From positions 682,001 to 746,000 of the forward strand of contig NZ_CP107048.1 in the NCBI RefSeq assembly GCF_025736935.1: a stretch of DNA of 64,000 bases. Reading direction: 5' to 3'. Under the pieces are notes generated by a model. It was not told where the DNA came from. It searched no databases and saw only the letters and a list, made by a program, of their open reading frames with translations. This document shows positions 53,527 through 62,028 of the stretch, in pieces (position 1 is the first letter of the stretch; every line of letters begins with the position of its first letter). The position numbers and the translations under genes were made by a program. This DNA is from Qipengyuania sp. SS22 (GTDB lineage Bacteria > Pseudomonadota > Alphaproteobacteria > Sphingomonadales > Sphingomonadaceae).

Positions 53527-55125
53527 TTAGGCGGCAGCGAACTGGTTCATGGTATTGTCCTTGCCGCCGGCCTTGAGAGCCGCTTCTCCGGCAAAGTAAT
53601 CCTTGTGGTCGTCGCCCATGTCCGAGCCAGCCATGTTCTGGTGCTTCACGCAAGCGATACCCTGACGGATTTCTTCGCGCTGCACGTTCTTGACATAACC
53701 GAGCATCGCCTGCTCGCCGAAATATTCCTTGGCGAGGTTATCGGTGCTGAGCGCAGCCGTGTGATAGGTTGGCAGCGTGATCAGGTGATGGAAGATACCG
53801 GCGCGCTTTGCGGCATCGGCCTGGAAGGTGCGGATCTTCTCATCGGCTTCGGCGGCCAGTTCGGTGCCGTCGTAATCGATGCTCATCAGCCTGTCGCGAT
53901 CGAAGGCGGAGACATCCTTGCCCGCTTCGGCCCAGGCGTCATAGACCTGCTGGCGGAAGTTGAGCGTCCAGTTGAAGCTGGGCGAGTTGTTGTAGACCAG
54001 CTTGGCATTGGGGATCACTTCGCGCACCTGATCGACCATGCCGGCAATCTGCTCGACGTGCGGCTTCTCGGTCTCGATCCACAAGAGGTCGGCACCCGCT
54101 TCCAGCGCGGTGATGCAGTCGAGCACGCAGCGGTCTTCGCCGGTTCCCGGACGGAACTGGTAAAGGTTGCTGGGCAGGCGCTTGGGCGCCAGCAGCTTGC
54201 CGTCGCGGCTGATGAAGACCTGGCCGTTCTTGATGTCGGCTGCATCGACTTCGTCGCAGTCGAGGAAGCTGTTGTATCGGTCGCCCAGATCGCCGGGTTC
54301 CGTCGAATAGGCGATCGACTTGGTCAGGCCGGCGCCGAGGCTATCGGTGCGGGCCACGATGATGCCTTCGGGAACGCCGAGTTCAAGGAAGGCATAGCGG
54401 ATCGCGCGGATCTTCTGGTGGAACTCCTCATGCGGCACGGTGACCTTGCCATCCTGGTGGCCGCACTGCTTTTCGTCCGACACCTGGTTTTCGATCTGCA
54501 GCGCGCAGGCGCCGGCTTCGATCATCTTCTTGGCCAGCAGGTAGGTCGCTTCGGCATTGCCGAAGCCGGCATCGATGTCGGCAATGATCGGAACGACATG
54601 CGTTTCGTGCTCGTCGATTTCCTTTATCAGGCGCTGCGTATTGACCGCGTCATTGGCTTCCTTCGCCGCGTCCAGTTCGCGGAACAGGCCGCCCAGTTCG
54701 CGGGCATCCGCCTGGTTGAGGAAGGTGTAGAGTTCCTCGATCAGGTTGGCGACGCTGGTCTTCTCGTGCATCGACTGATCGGGCAGCGGACCGAATTCGC
54801 TGCGCAGCGCGGCGACCATCCAGCCCGAGAGGTAGAGGTAACGGCGCTTGGTATTGCCGAAATGCTTCTTGATCGAGATCATCTTCTGCTGCGCGATGAA
54901 GCCGTGCCACGTGCCCAGCGATTGCGTGTAGTTCGCTGGGTCACTGTCGTAGGCGTCCATGTCCTCGCGCATGATCTTCGCGGTGTAGCGTGCGATATCA
55001 AGACCGGTGCGAAACCGGTTCTGGACGACCATGCGCGCAGCGCTTTCGGCATCGATGGCACCCCAGGGTGCGCCGTTGGCGGCGATGGTTTCGTTCAGTT
55101 CACTGATCCGGTCCGAATAGGCCAT
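53527..55125 (-). CDS. aceA: Isocitrate lyase
   Basis: Encodes 532 aa from 55125 (AAGGA 9 nt upstream); the frame runs open to 55350 but crosses the operator region. It is the long form known from Pseudomonas rather than the 430-aa enterobacterial form. The catalytic motif is KQCGHQDGKVTVPHEEF (family KKCGH), with WIETEKPH and YNNSPSFNW further on. It splits isocitrate to glyoxylate and succinate in the glyoxylate shunt. No malate synthase gene is in the window. It is divergent from scfR across a gap with a perfect dyad. Confidence 0.95.
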   Translation of the reverse strand: MAYSDRISELNETIAANGAPWGAIDAESAARMVVQNRFRTGLDIARYTAKIMREDMDAYDSDPANYTQSLGTWHGFIAQQKMISIKKHFGNTKRRYLYLSGWMVAALRSEFGPLPDQSMHEKTSVANLIEELYTFLNQADARELGGLFRELDAAKEANDAVNTQRLIKEIDEHETHVVPIIADIDAGFGNAEATYLLAKKMIEAGACALQIENQVSDEKQCGHQDGKVTVPHEEFHQKIRAIRYAFLELGVPEGIIVARTDSLGAGLTKSIAYSTEPGDLGDRYNSFLDCDEVDAADIKNGQVFISRDGKLLAPKRLPSNLYQFRPGTGEDRCVLDCITALEAGADLLWIETEKPHVEQIAGMVDQVREVIPNAKLVYNNSPSFNWTLNFRQQVYDAWAEAGKDVSAFDRDRLMSIDYDGTELAAEADEKIRTFQADAAKRAGIFHHLITLPTYHTAALSTDNLAKEYFGEQAMLGYVKNVQREEIRQGIACVKHQNMAGSDMGDDHKDYFAGEAALKAGGKDNTMNQFAAA

Positions 55126-55204
55126 GCGGAATAATCCTTGTCGTATAAGAGGGTAATCGTTGGACCCTTGATGGCGGAGCGAGCCGCCGGACGACAGGAT
55201 AATT

Positions 55205-55220
55205 GACAAGAAATCTTGTC
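55205..55220. promoter_or_regulatory. Candidate ScfR operator between aceA and scfR
   Basis: GACAAGA and TCTTGTC are perfect inverted repeats around AA, forming a 16-bp dyad. A related but imperfect element, GTCAAGAAAGTTAC (55259-55272), ends directly before the scfR start. TTGACA (55203-55208) overlaps the dyad and could be the -35 of scfR. The placement between divergent regulator and target suggests autoregulation and aceA control. Confidence 0.6.
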
Positions 55221-55273
55221 TATCGCGGCTATTTTGCGCTATTGAGCGTGTAAAGTAGTCAAGAAAGTTACAA

Positions 55274-56656
55274 ATGACTGACGAGGCACTCTTTGCCGGA
55301 CCGGCCATCCGCCGCTTGCGCAAGCGGGAGGGGCTGACCCAGGCGGCCACCGCCGCGCGGCTCGATATTTCGCCGAGCTATCTCAATCTGATCGAGCGCA
55401 ACCAGCGGCCGGTCAGTGCGCGGGTGATGATGCAGTTGGTCGAACAGTTCGACTTCGATCCGCGTTCGCTGCGCGAAGACGAGGCGATCGGCGGGATCGA
55501 CGGGCTGGCGAGGCGCTTTGCCGACGAACGCTTTGCCGACCTCGGGATCGATCGCGAGGAAATGCAGGAATTCCTCGCGCTGGCCCCGCAAGCAGCAGCG
55601 GCCTTTGCACGGCTCTACGACAAGGTGGCCCCGGCGGGTGGCGCGAGCGATGACCCACTCTCCGCCTCGCGGCGCGAAATCGAGCGATGGCGCAACCATT
55701 TTGCCGATCTCGACATTGCCGCGGAAGAACTGGCCGACGACATGCGCCTTTCGCGCGGCGACATCGGCCTCGCGCTGACCGAGCGCTTACGCGAGCGGCA
55801 CCAGCTGTCGGTGCGGATCCTCCCACGCGATGTGCTGCCCGACAGCCTGCGCCGGCTCGACCTCCATGCGCGGCAGGTCCAGCTCTCAGAGATGCTCAGC
55901 ATTCCTTCGCGCAACTTCCAGCTCGCGCTCCAACTTGCCCAGCTCGAATTCGCCGACGGGATCGGCGCGGTCGCCAAAGGGGCGCGGTTCGATGACGAGG
56001 TTGCGCGCGCATTGTTCGCCCGCCATCTGAATGGCTATGTCGCTGCGGCGCTACTGATGCCCTACGGCCGGTTCCTGCGCGCCTGCGAGGCCACCGGGTA
56101 CGACCTTCCCGTGCTCGAACGCCGTTTCGGGGTCAGCTTCGAACAGCTCGCGCATCGGCTCACCACCCTCCAGCGTGTCGGTCAGCGCGGCCTGCCGTTC
56201 TTCATGGTCCGGCTCGACCGGGCGGGGCAGTTCTCGAAGACCTTTACCGGGGCGAGCACGGCACTGTTCGTCGAATCCGGTGCCAGTTGCCCGCTGTGGC
56301 ACGCCCATCGCGCCTTCGACCGCGCAGGCGACCTGCAAGTGCAGTTCGTCGCGCTCGACAATTCGGGCGACCGTGACGGCGGGTGGCTGACCATGGCGCG
56401 AACGGTCGAAGGCAGTGGGGCCCCCGGAGAAGCCCAGTTCGTGGTGGCGGTGGGTATCGAAGCGGTCCTGGCTGCCGATCTCGCGCAATCGCGGGGCATA
56501 TCGCTGCGGCCGGACGATGCCCAGCCGATCGGTCCCGGGTGTGCCAGGTGCCACCGTGCCGGGTGTAGCCAGCGTTCACTGCCCCCGGCAGGTCGCAAGC
56601 TTGCCTTCGATACGGTTCGCCGCGGCGTAACGCCGTTCGAATTCGCGCCCGATTAG
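55274..56656 (+). CDS. scfR: ScfR/RamB-type regulator of short-chain acyl metabolism
   Basis: Encodes 460 aa. An N-terminal XRE helix-turn-helix (about residues 9-62, LTQAATAARLDISPSYLNLIE) is followed by an ImmA/IrrE-like region without a visible HExxH metal motif, and a DUF2083 C-terminal domain ending in CARCHRAGCSQRSLPP, the conserved cysteine cluster. RamB of mycobacteria and corynebacteria belongs to this family and controls isocitrate lyase genes. The divergent position beside aceA supports the same role, with acyl-CoA as possible effector (inferred). Confidence 0.9.
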   Translation: MTDEALFAGPAIRRLRKREGLTQAATAARLDISPSYLNLIERNQRPVSARVMMQLVEQFDFDPRSLREDEAIGGIDGLARRFADERFADLGIDREEMQEFLALAPQAAAAFARLYDKVAPAGGASDDPLSASRREIERWRNHFADLDIAAEELADDMRLSRGDIGLALTERLRERHQLSVRILPRDVLPDSLRRLDLHARQVQLSEMLSIPSRNFQLALQLAQLEFADGIGAVAKGARFDDEVARALFARHLNGYVAAALLMPYGRFLRACEATGYDLPVLERRFGVSFEQLAHRLTTLQRVGQRGLPFFMVRLDRAGQFSKTFTGASTALFVESGASCPLWHAHRAFDRAGDLQVQFVALDNSGDRDGGWLTMARTVEGSGAPGEAQFVVAVGIEAVLAADLAQSRGISLRPDDAQPIGPGCARCHRAGCSQRSLPPAGRKLAFDTVRRGVTPFEFAPD

Positions 56657-56736
56657 CCGCCATCCGCCTACCCCCGGGGAACCGCGGGCGGATTTGCAGC
56701 GTTTTCGGCTCATTACAGTCGCAGGGGCACACTATC

Positions 56737-57030
56737 ATGACCGAAGAACGAATTACCGAAACCACCGATGCAGCGGGCAATACCCATACGACGCATACGG
56801 TCGTTTCGGACGGGGAAGGCCGCCGGGGCGGTACCAATTGGGTGCTGGTCCTCCTGGTGCTTGGCGTCGCCATCGTGGGCTTCCTCTTCATCAGCCAGAT
56901 GAACAGCGCCGAAGTGGCCAAGGACGATGCCATTGCGGGCGCTGCCAATGAAGTCGGCCAGGCCGCCAGTCAGGTGGGCGAAGCCGCCCAGAATACAGGC
57001 GAGGCGGTCGAGGAAGCCGTCACCAACTAG
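56737..57030 (+). CDS. Small single-pass membrane protein, unknown
   Basis: Encodes 97 aa. A polar, Thr-rich N-terminus precedes one membrane helix (NWVLVLLVLGVAIVGFLFI, about 34-52). The C-terminal tail is an amphipathic Ala/Glu helix with recurring GEA and QVGEAAQ units, like an alanine-rich coiled coil. Function is unknown. A terminator follows at 57049, so it is a monocistronic unit between scfR and the polysaccharide block. Confidence 0.7.
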   Translation: MTEERITETTDAAGNTHTTHTVVSDGEGRRGGTNWVLVLLVLGVAIVGFLFISQMNSAEVAKDDAIAGAANEVGQAASQVGEAAQNTGEAVEEAVTN

Positions 57031-57048
57031 ATTGTATTGACGATAACG

Positions 57049-57083
57049 AAAGGGCGGGGAGCTTGCGGGTTCCTCGCCCTTTT
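57049..57083 (+). terminator. Rho-independent terminator
   Basis: AAAGGGCG (57049-57056) pairs with CGCCCTTT (57075-57082), followed by a further T; extra G-C pairing is possible inside the loop. It ends the transcript of the small membrane protein and, being flanked by A and T runs, may work in both directions. Confidence 0.8.
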
Positions 57084-57093
57084 GCGTGAGAGT

Positions 57094-57104
57094 GTAAAAT
57101 TTAC
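57094..57104. promoter_or_regulatory. Palindrome upstream of the exopolysaccharide operon
   Basis: GTAAAATTTAC is an 11-bp odd palindrome, preceded by T and followed by CGACGG, 63 bp before the sugar transferase start. It lies in the only promoter-sized gap before the four-gene block. Its binding factor is unknown; PrsR is a sigma54-type activator, but I see no clear -24/-12 element here. Confidence 0.4.
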
Positions 57105-57167
57105 CGACGGTTCATCCCTGTCTGCTAGTCAAGGTTTCCGACACCAGCAATTCGCGAGCCGGACCGA

Positions 57168-58553
57168 ATGATCCGCCTGTTCAAGCACTACATCTCCTAC
57201 AATGTCGTGCTGCTCTCCCTGATCGATCTCATGCTGCTTTCGCTCGCGGGCGAGGCGGCGTGGCGACTGCGCGTTTGGCAGATCGGGATCAGTGATGGCC
57301 AGTTCTCGGATCGCGTATTGGAGATCGGCGGCTTTGCCGGGGTGATCTGGCTGGCGATGATCGCGGTCGGGGCCTATGGCCCCGAGGCCTTGCGCTCGAT
57401 GCGCTTCGCTACCGCGCGGCTGCTGGTCGCGGTCAGCCTCGGCGTACTGGCGATATCGCTCATGAATTTCTTCCTGCCCGGATCGGCGTTGTGGCGTTCG
57501 GTCCTGCTCTACGCGATGGGCATTGCGATTGTCGTGCTCATCGCCAACCGGATCCTCGGCAGCAGGATGCTGGGCGTGGAGACATTCCGCCGGACCGTCC
57601 TGGTGCTTGGCGCGGGCGCGCGGGCGGAGCGGCTTGAACGGCTTTCGCGCCGCCCCGAGAGCGGCTTCGCCGTCGGTGCTTTCGTGGCGATGGGGGAATC
57701 GGAGCCGACTCTTGAGACCGCCGTACCGCGCGAATCGATTGCCGACCTTGGTCGCTTCGTCGAGCGGGTTGGGGCTACCGAAGTGGTCCTCGCGCTGCAG
57801 GAGCGGCGCAATTCGCTGCCGCTCAAGGACCTCCTGAGAGTCAAGACCAAGGGCGTTATGGTCAGCGATTTCTCGAGCTTTCTCGAGCGCGAATTGGGCC
57901 GTGTCGATCTCGACACGCTCAACCCCAGCTGGCTGATTTTCTCCGACGGTTTCTCCTCCGGTCGCCGGCTGTCGAGCATCGGCAAACGCCTGTTCGACAT
58001 CCTCGTCAGTCTGGTGATCCTCATCGTTGGAATACCGCTGGTGGCGATCTTCGCCATATTGGTGAAATTGGAAAGCAAGGGACCCGCCTTCTTCCGGCAG
58101 ACCCGGGTCGGGCTTTACGGTCAGGAGTTCACGCTGGTCAAACTGCGCTCGATGCGCACCGATGCCGAGGCTAACGGAGCGAAGTGGGCGGACAAGGACG
58201 ATCCGCGCATCACCCGTGTGGGCCGCCTGATCCGCACCGTGCGCATCGACGAATTGCCGCAGGTGTGGAGCGTACTGAAGGGGGAGATGAGCTTCGTTGG
58301 CCCACGGCCCGAAGTGCCCGCTTTCGTGGTCGAGCTCGAGAAGGAACTGCCCTTCTATGCCGAGCGCCACATGGTCAAACCCGGGATCACCGGTTGGGCA
58401 CAGATCAATTATCCCTATGGCGCCAGCGTCGAGGATTCACGTCAGAAACTCGAATACGACCTGTATTATGCCAAGAACTACACACCCTTCCTCGACATCA
58501 TCATCCTGCTGCAGACCGCACGGGTGATCATCTGGTCTGAGGGAGCGCGCTGA
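57168..58553 (+). CDS. Exopolysaccharide sugar-phosphate transferase (PEP-CTERM-associated type)
   Basis: Encodes 461 aa. Four N-terminal membrane helices (about residues 10-130) lead to a CoA-binding-like Rossmann region (RTVLVLGAGARAERL near 140). A fifth helix (FDILVSLVILIVGIPLVAIF) precedes the catalytic bacterial sugar transferase domain with KLRSMRTDAE, RVGRLIRTVRIDELPQ and SFVGPRPEVP. It transfers the first sugar phosphate to undecaprenyl phosphate. The subtype next to PrsK/PrsR is the one found in PEP-CTERM/exosortase loci. The stop overlaps the start of prsK by one base. Confidence 0.92.
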   Translation: MIRLFKHYISYNVVLLSLIDLMLLSLAGEAAWRLRVWQIGISDGQFSDRVLEIGGFAGVIWLAMIAVGAYGPEALRSMRFATARLLVAVSLGVLAISLMNFFLPGSALWRSVLLYAMGIAIVVLIANRILGSRMLGVETFRRTVLVLGAGARAERLERLSRRPESGFAVGAFVAMGESEPTLETAVPRESIADLGRFVERVGATEVVLALQERRNSLPLKDLLRVKTKGVMVSDFSSFLERELGRVDLDTLNPSWLIFSDGFSSGRRLSSIGKRLFDILVSLVILIVGIPLVAIFAILVKLESKGPAFFRQTRVGLYGQEFTLVKLRSMRTDAEANGAKWADKDDPRITRVGRLIRTVRIDELPQVWSVLKGEMSFVGPRPEVPAFVVELEKELPFYAERHMVKPGITGWAQINYPYGASVEDSRQKLEYDLYYAKNYTPFLDIIILLQTARVIIWSEGAR

Positions 58554-60661
58554 TGGGCTGGATCGCAAGCTTTTCCTATATCGGCTATTCGCTGGGCGCG
58601 GTGATCTGCGCGCTGGCGGCGATCTGGATCGGACGCAAGGGCGACGCGCTGCGTGCCGACCGTACGCCTGCGGTCGTCGCGCTGGCGCTGACTGCGAACT
58701 GGTGCTTCGCCGCTGCCAGTTTCGAGCCTGGTCGACCGATTGTTGAACTGACCGAGATCGCGCGCAATCTCGCGTGGCTGTTCATGCTGTTCCGCCTGTT
58801 CGGTAATGACGGACGCGACGAGACGCTTCGGCTGGTCCGCCCGGCGGTTTTTGCACTCGGCTTTGTCGAAGTCCTTCAATTCGTCCTGTTGCTGATCGCG
58901 AGGCGTTATGCGGTAACGCCCGAACTGAGCGCGCTGACTTTCGAAACCGCGGCGCTGTTCCGCATAATGGTCTCGGTGGGCGCGCTGGTGCTGTTGCACA
59001 ATCTCTATGCCGGCGCTGCCGCTTCATCGCGCCAGATCCTGCGCTGGAACGCGGCTGCACTGGCCGGGATGTGGGCGTTCGATCTCAATTACTTTACGAT
59101 CGGCTACATCACCGGCGCGTTGCCGGGTGAACTCGCCGCGCTGCGCGGGGTGGCTGCCGCCTTGGTGGCCGTGCCGTTCGCGCTGGGCTTCAATAGCCGG
59201 TCGCCCGATCTGGAGTTCCGTCCGTCGCGAGCGGTGACCTTCCGCTTCCTCTCGTTGCTGGTGATCGGGATCTATTTCGGCCTGATGCTGGGGCTCGCCC
59301 GCTGGCTCGATATGCTCACAGGCGATCTCGCGCGGATGACGCAGGTCGGCCTGATCATCACCGCCAGCGCTTTGGCGCTCATCTGGCTTCCTTCGGATCG
59401 GCTGCGCGGATGGCTGCGGGTCACTGCGATCAAGCACCTGTTCAAGCACCGCTACGACTATCGCAATGAGTGGATCCGTTTCACCGATACGATCGGCACC
59501 ACCGGCTTTGACAACATCAGCCTGCAGGAACGCACCGTGAAGGCGCTGGCCGATATCACCGATAGTCCCTCGGGCGTCCTGCTCGTACCCGACGAAGATG
59601 GCTCTTTCGAACTCGCCGCGAACTGGCGTTGGTCGAATGTCGAGATTCCGGCCCGCGCAGCCCCGGCCTCGCTTGGCGTTATTCTCGAAAGCAGCGAGTT
59701 GATCATCGCGTTTGACGAAGTGCGCGACGGTGTGGACCATCGCGGAGAGCAGGCCGCGGTTCCCGACTGGATGCGTAACGACCAGCGTGCCTGGGCGGCG
59801 GTTCCGCTGCTACACTTTGATCGCCTCGTCGGCTTGGTTATCCTGTCGCGCCCACTGATCGAGCGCCGGCTCGACTGGGAGGATTTCGATCTGCTGTCGG
59901 TCGTCGGTCGCCAGCTTGCCAGCTACCTCGCGGAACAGGCTGGACAGGCTGCGCTGCTCGAAGCGGGGCGCTTCGACGAATTCAATCGCCGCATGGCCTT
60001 CGTGATGCACGACATCAAGAACCTGTCGAGCCAGATGTCGCTGCTGCTGCGCAATGCGGAGAAGCATGCCGACAAGCCCGAATTCCGCAAGGACATGCTC
60101 GTGACGCTGCGCAGCAGTGCAGACAAGCTCAACACGCTGCTCGCGCGCCTCGGACGCTATGGTCCGCCGGGAACCGAGAAGCCGCGCCAGTTCGATCTTG
60201 CCGACACGGCGCGGCAGGCGGTCGAACGGCTGGGCAAGGTCCACCCGGTAGCGGTGCTCCGCACCGAGCCGGTCGCGGTCGAGGGCAATCCCGACGCGCT
60301 CGATCAGGCGCTGGTGCATCTCATCCAGAACGCGATCGATGCGAGCGATGCGAACAGTTCGGTCATGCTTGAGGTCTATAGCGATGGGGTTTCGGGCAAG
60401 GCGACGGTGATCGACAATGGGCGTGGCATGTCGCCGCAGTTCCTGCGCAACGGCCTGTTCAAACCGTTCGTCTCCTCGAAGCCCGGAGGCTTCGGCATCG
60501 GTGCGTTCGAGGCACGTGAATTGATCCGTTCGATGGGCGGGCGGCTGGATGTCGAATCGCGCGAAGGGCTGGGAACGCGGTTTACCATCAGCCTGCCGCT
60601 CAAATCGGCGGCATCCATTATTGGTCGAAGCCAGTCGGCAGAGGGGAATGAGGTCGCATAA
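58553..60661 (+). CDS. prsK: PEP-CTERM system sensor histidine kinase PrsK
   Basis: Encodes 702 aa. The first 280 residues hold about eight membrane helices. A GAF-like cytosolic domain spans roughly 300-460 (SPSGVLLVPDEDGSFELAANWRW). The phospho-accepting histidine is in FVMHDIKNLSSQM near residue 484, a form (HDIKN) typical of PrsK. The ATPase has DNGRGM and GFGIGAFEARELI. It pairs with PrsR encoded immediately after, with a one-base overlap. The signal sensed is unknown. Confidence 0.93.
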   Translation: MGWIASFSYIGYSLGAVICALAAIWIGRKGDALRADRTPAVVALALTANWCFAAASFEPGRPIVELTEIARNLAWLFMLFRLFGNDGRDETLRLVRPAVFALGFVEVLQFVLLLIARRYAVTPELSALTFETAALFRIMVSVGALVLLHNLYAGAAASSRQILRWNAAALAGMWAFDLNYFTIGYITGALPGELAALRGVAAALVAVPFALGFNSRSPDLEFRPSRAVTFRFLSLLVIGIYFGLMLGLARWLDMLTGDLARMTQVGLIITASALALIWLPSDRLRGWLRVTAIKHLFKHRYDYRNEWIRFTDTIGTTGFDNISLQERTVKALADITDSPSGVLLVPDEDGSFELAANWRWSNVEIPARAAPASLGVILESSELIIAFDEVRDGVDHRGEQAAVPDWMRNDQRAWAAVPLLHFDRLVGLVILSRPLIERRLDWEDFDLLSVVGRQLASYLAEQAGQAALLEAGRFDEFNRRMAFVMHDIKNLSSQMSLLLRNAEKHADKPEFRKDMLVTLRSSADKLNTLLARLGRYGPPGTEKPRQFDLADTARQAVERLGKVHPVAVLRTEPVAVEGNPDALDQALVHLIQNAIDASDANSSVMLEVYSDGVSGKATVIDNGRGMSPQFLRNGLFKPFVSSKPGGFGIGAFEARELIRSMGGRLDVESREGLGTRFTISLPLKSAASIIGRSQSAEGNEVA

Positions 60662-62028
60662 TGGGGGAAACCAAACCCAAACTGCTCATCGTCGAGGATG
60701 ACGAAGGTCTGCAGGCGCAGCTCAAATGGGCCTATGACGACTTCGATGTCGTGATCGCCGGGACGCGCGCGGAGGCGCTGACTGCCTTGCGTGCGGAGGA
60801 ACCCGCGGTGGTCACGCTCGACCTTGGCCTGCCGCCCGATCCCGACGGCACCAGCGAGGGTTTTGCCGTGCTCGAAGCGATCATGGCGATGAAGCCCGAC
60901 ACGAAGGTAATCGTCGCGTCAGGCCACGGTGCCCGCGCGAGTGCGCTGCGCGCGGTGGAGCAGGGCGCCTATGATTTCTACCAGAAGCCGCTCGACATCG
61001 ACACGCTTGGACTGATCGTCCAGCGCGCATACCGGCTGCATCAGATCGAGAATGAGAACCGCCGTCTCGCCGAAAAGGTCGGCGAAGACCGGACTGTGCT
61101 CGGCTCGATGGTCACCGCTGCCCCGGAAATGGCCAAGGTCGCGCGGACGATAGAACGGGTCGCGCCGACCAATGTTTCGGTCATGCTGCTCGGGGCAAGC
61201 GGGACGGGCAAGGAATTGCTGGCCCGCGGCGTCCACGAATCGAGCAACCGCCGCGAGGGTGCCTTCGTCGCAATCAATTGCGCGGCGATTCCCGAAAACC
61301 TGCTCGAGAGCGAATTGTTCGGGCATGAACGCGGCGCCTTCACCGGCGCGGTCAAGATGACCGAGGGCAAGATCGAACTGGCCGACGGGGGCACGCTGTT
61401 CCTCGACGAGGTCGGCGACATTCCGCTGCCCTTGCAGGTGAAGCTGCTACGGTTCCTGCAGGAACGCACGATCGAGCGGATCGGCGGGCGCAAGCAGATC
61501 CCCGTCGACACGCGGATTGTCTGCGCCACGCACCAGGATCTCGAATCGATGATCGGCGCGGGCACGTTCCGCGAAGACCTGTTCTACCGGCTTGCGGAAA
61601 TTGTCGTGAAGGTGCCGACGCTGGCGGAACGCCCGGGCGATGCAGTGCTGCTTGCGAAGCATTTCGTCACGCGTTTTGCCAAGGAGATGAACCCGCAGGT
61701 GAAGGGCTTTGCGCCCGATGCGCTGGCGGCGATCGATGGCTGGAGCTGGCCGGGCAATGTGCGCGAGCTCGAAAACCGTATCAAACGCGCGGTTATCATG
61801 GCTGACGGCAAGCTGGTGTCTGCCGAAGACCTGGACCTGACGCAGGATGCTGAGGGCGGCGGCGATATCGCCCTCAACCTCAAGGCGGCGCGCGAACAGG
61901 CGGATCGGCGGATGATCCGACAGGCGCTCGCCCGCAGCGAAGGCAATATCTCGAATACCGCCAAGCTTCTCGGGATCAGTCGACCGACCTTGTACGATCT
62001 ACTCAAGCAATATGATCTTCAGGCGTGA
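60661..62028 (+). CDS. prsR: PEP-CTERM system sigma54-dependent response regulator PrsR
   Basis: Encodes 455 aa. The receiver domain has acidic residues near 13-14 and the phosphorylation site Asp54 in VTLDLGLPPD; QKPLD holds the conserved lysine. The AAA+ domain has Walker A GASGTGKE near 178 and the sigma54-contact loop GAFTGA near 225, so it should activate RpoN promoters. The C-terminus ends in a Fis-type helix-turn-helix (NISNTAKLLGISRPTLYDLL). In other bacteria PrsK/PrsR drive PEP-CTERM and floc-forming polysaccharide genes. Confidence 0.94.
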   Translation: MGETKPKLLIVEDDEGLQAQLKWAYDDFDVVIAGTRAEALTALRAEEPAVVTLDLGLPPDPDGTSEGFAVLEAIMAMKPDTKVIVASGHGARASALRAVEQGAYDFYQKPLDIDTLGLIVQRAYRLHQIENENRRLAEKVGEDRTVLGSMVTAAPEMAKVARTIERVAPTNVSVMLLGASGTGKELLARGVHESSNRREGAFVAINCAAIPENLLESELFGHERGAFTGAVKMTEGKIELADGGTLFLDEVGDIPLPLQVKLLRFLQERTIERIGGRKQIPVDTRIVCATHQDLESMIGAGTFREDLFYRLAEIVVKVPTLAERPGDAVLLAKHFVTRFAKEMNPQVKGFAPDALAAIDGWSWPGNVRELENRIKRAVIMADGKLVSAEDLDLTQDAEGGGDIALNLKAAREQADRRMIRQALARSEGNISNTAKLLGISRPTLYDLLKQYDLQA

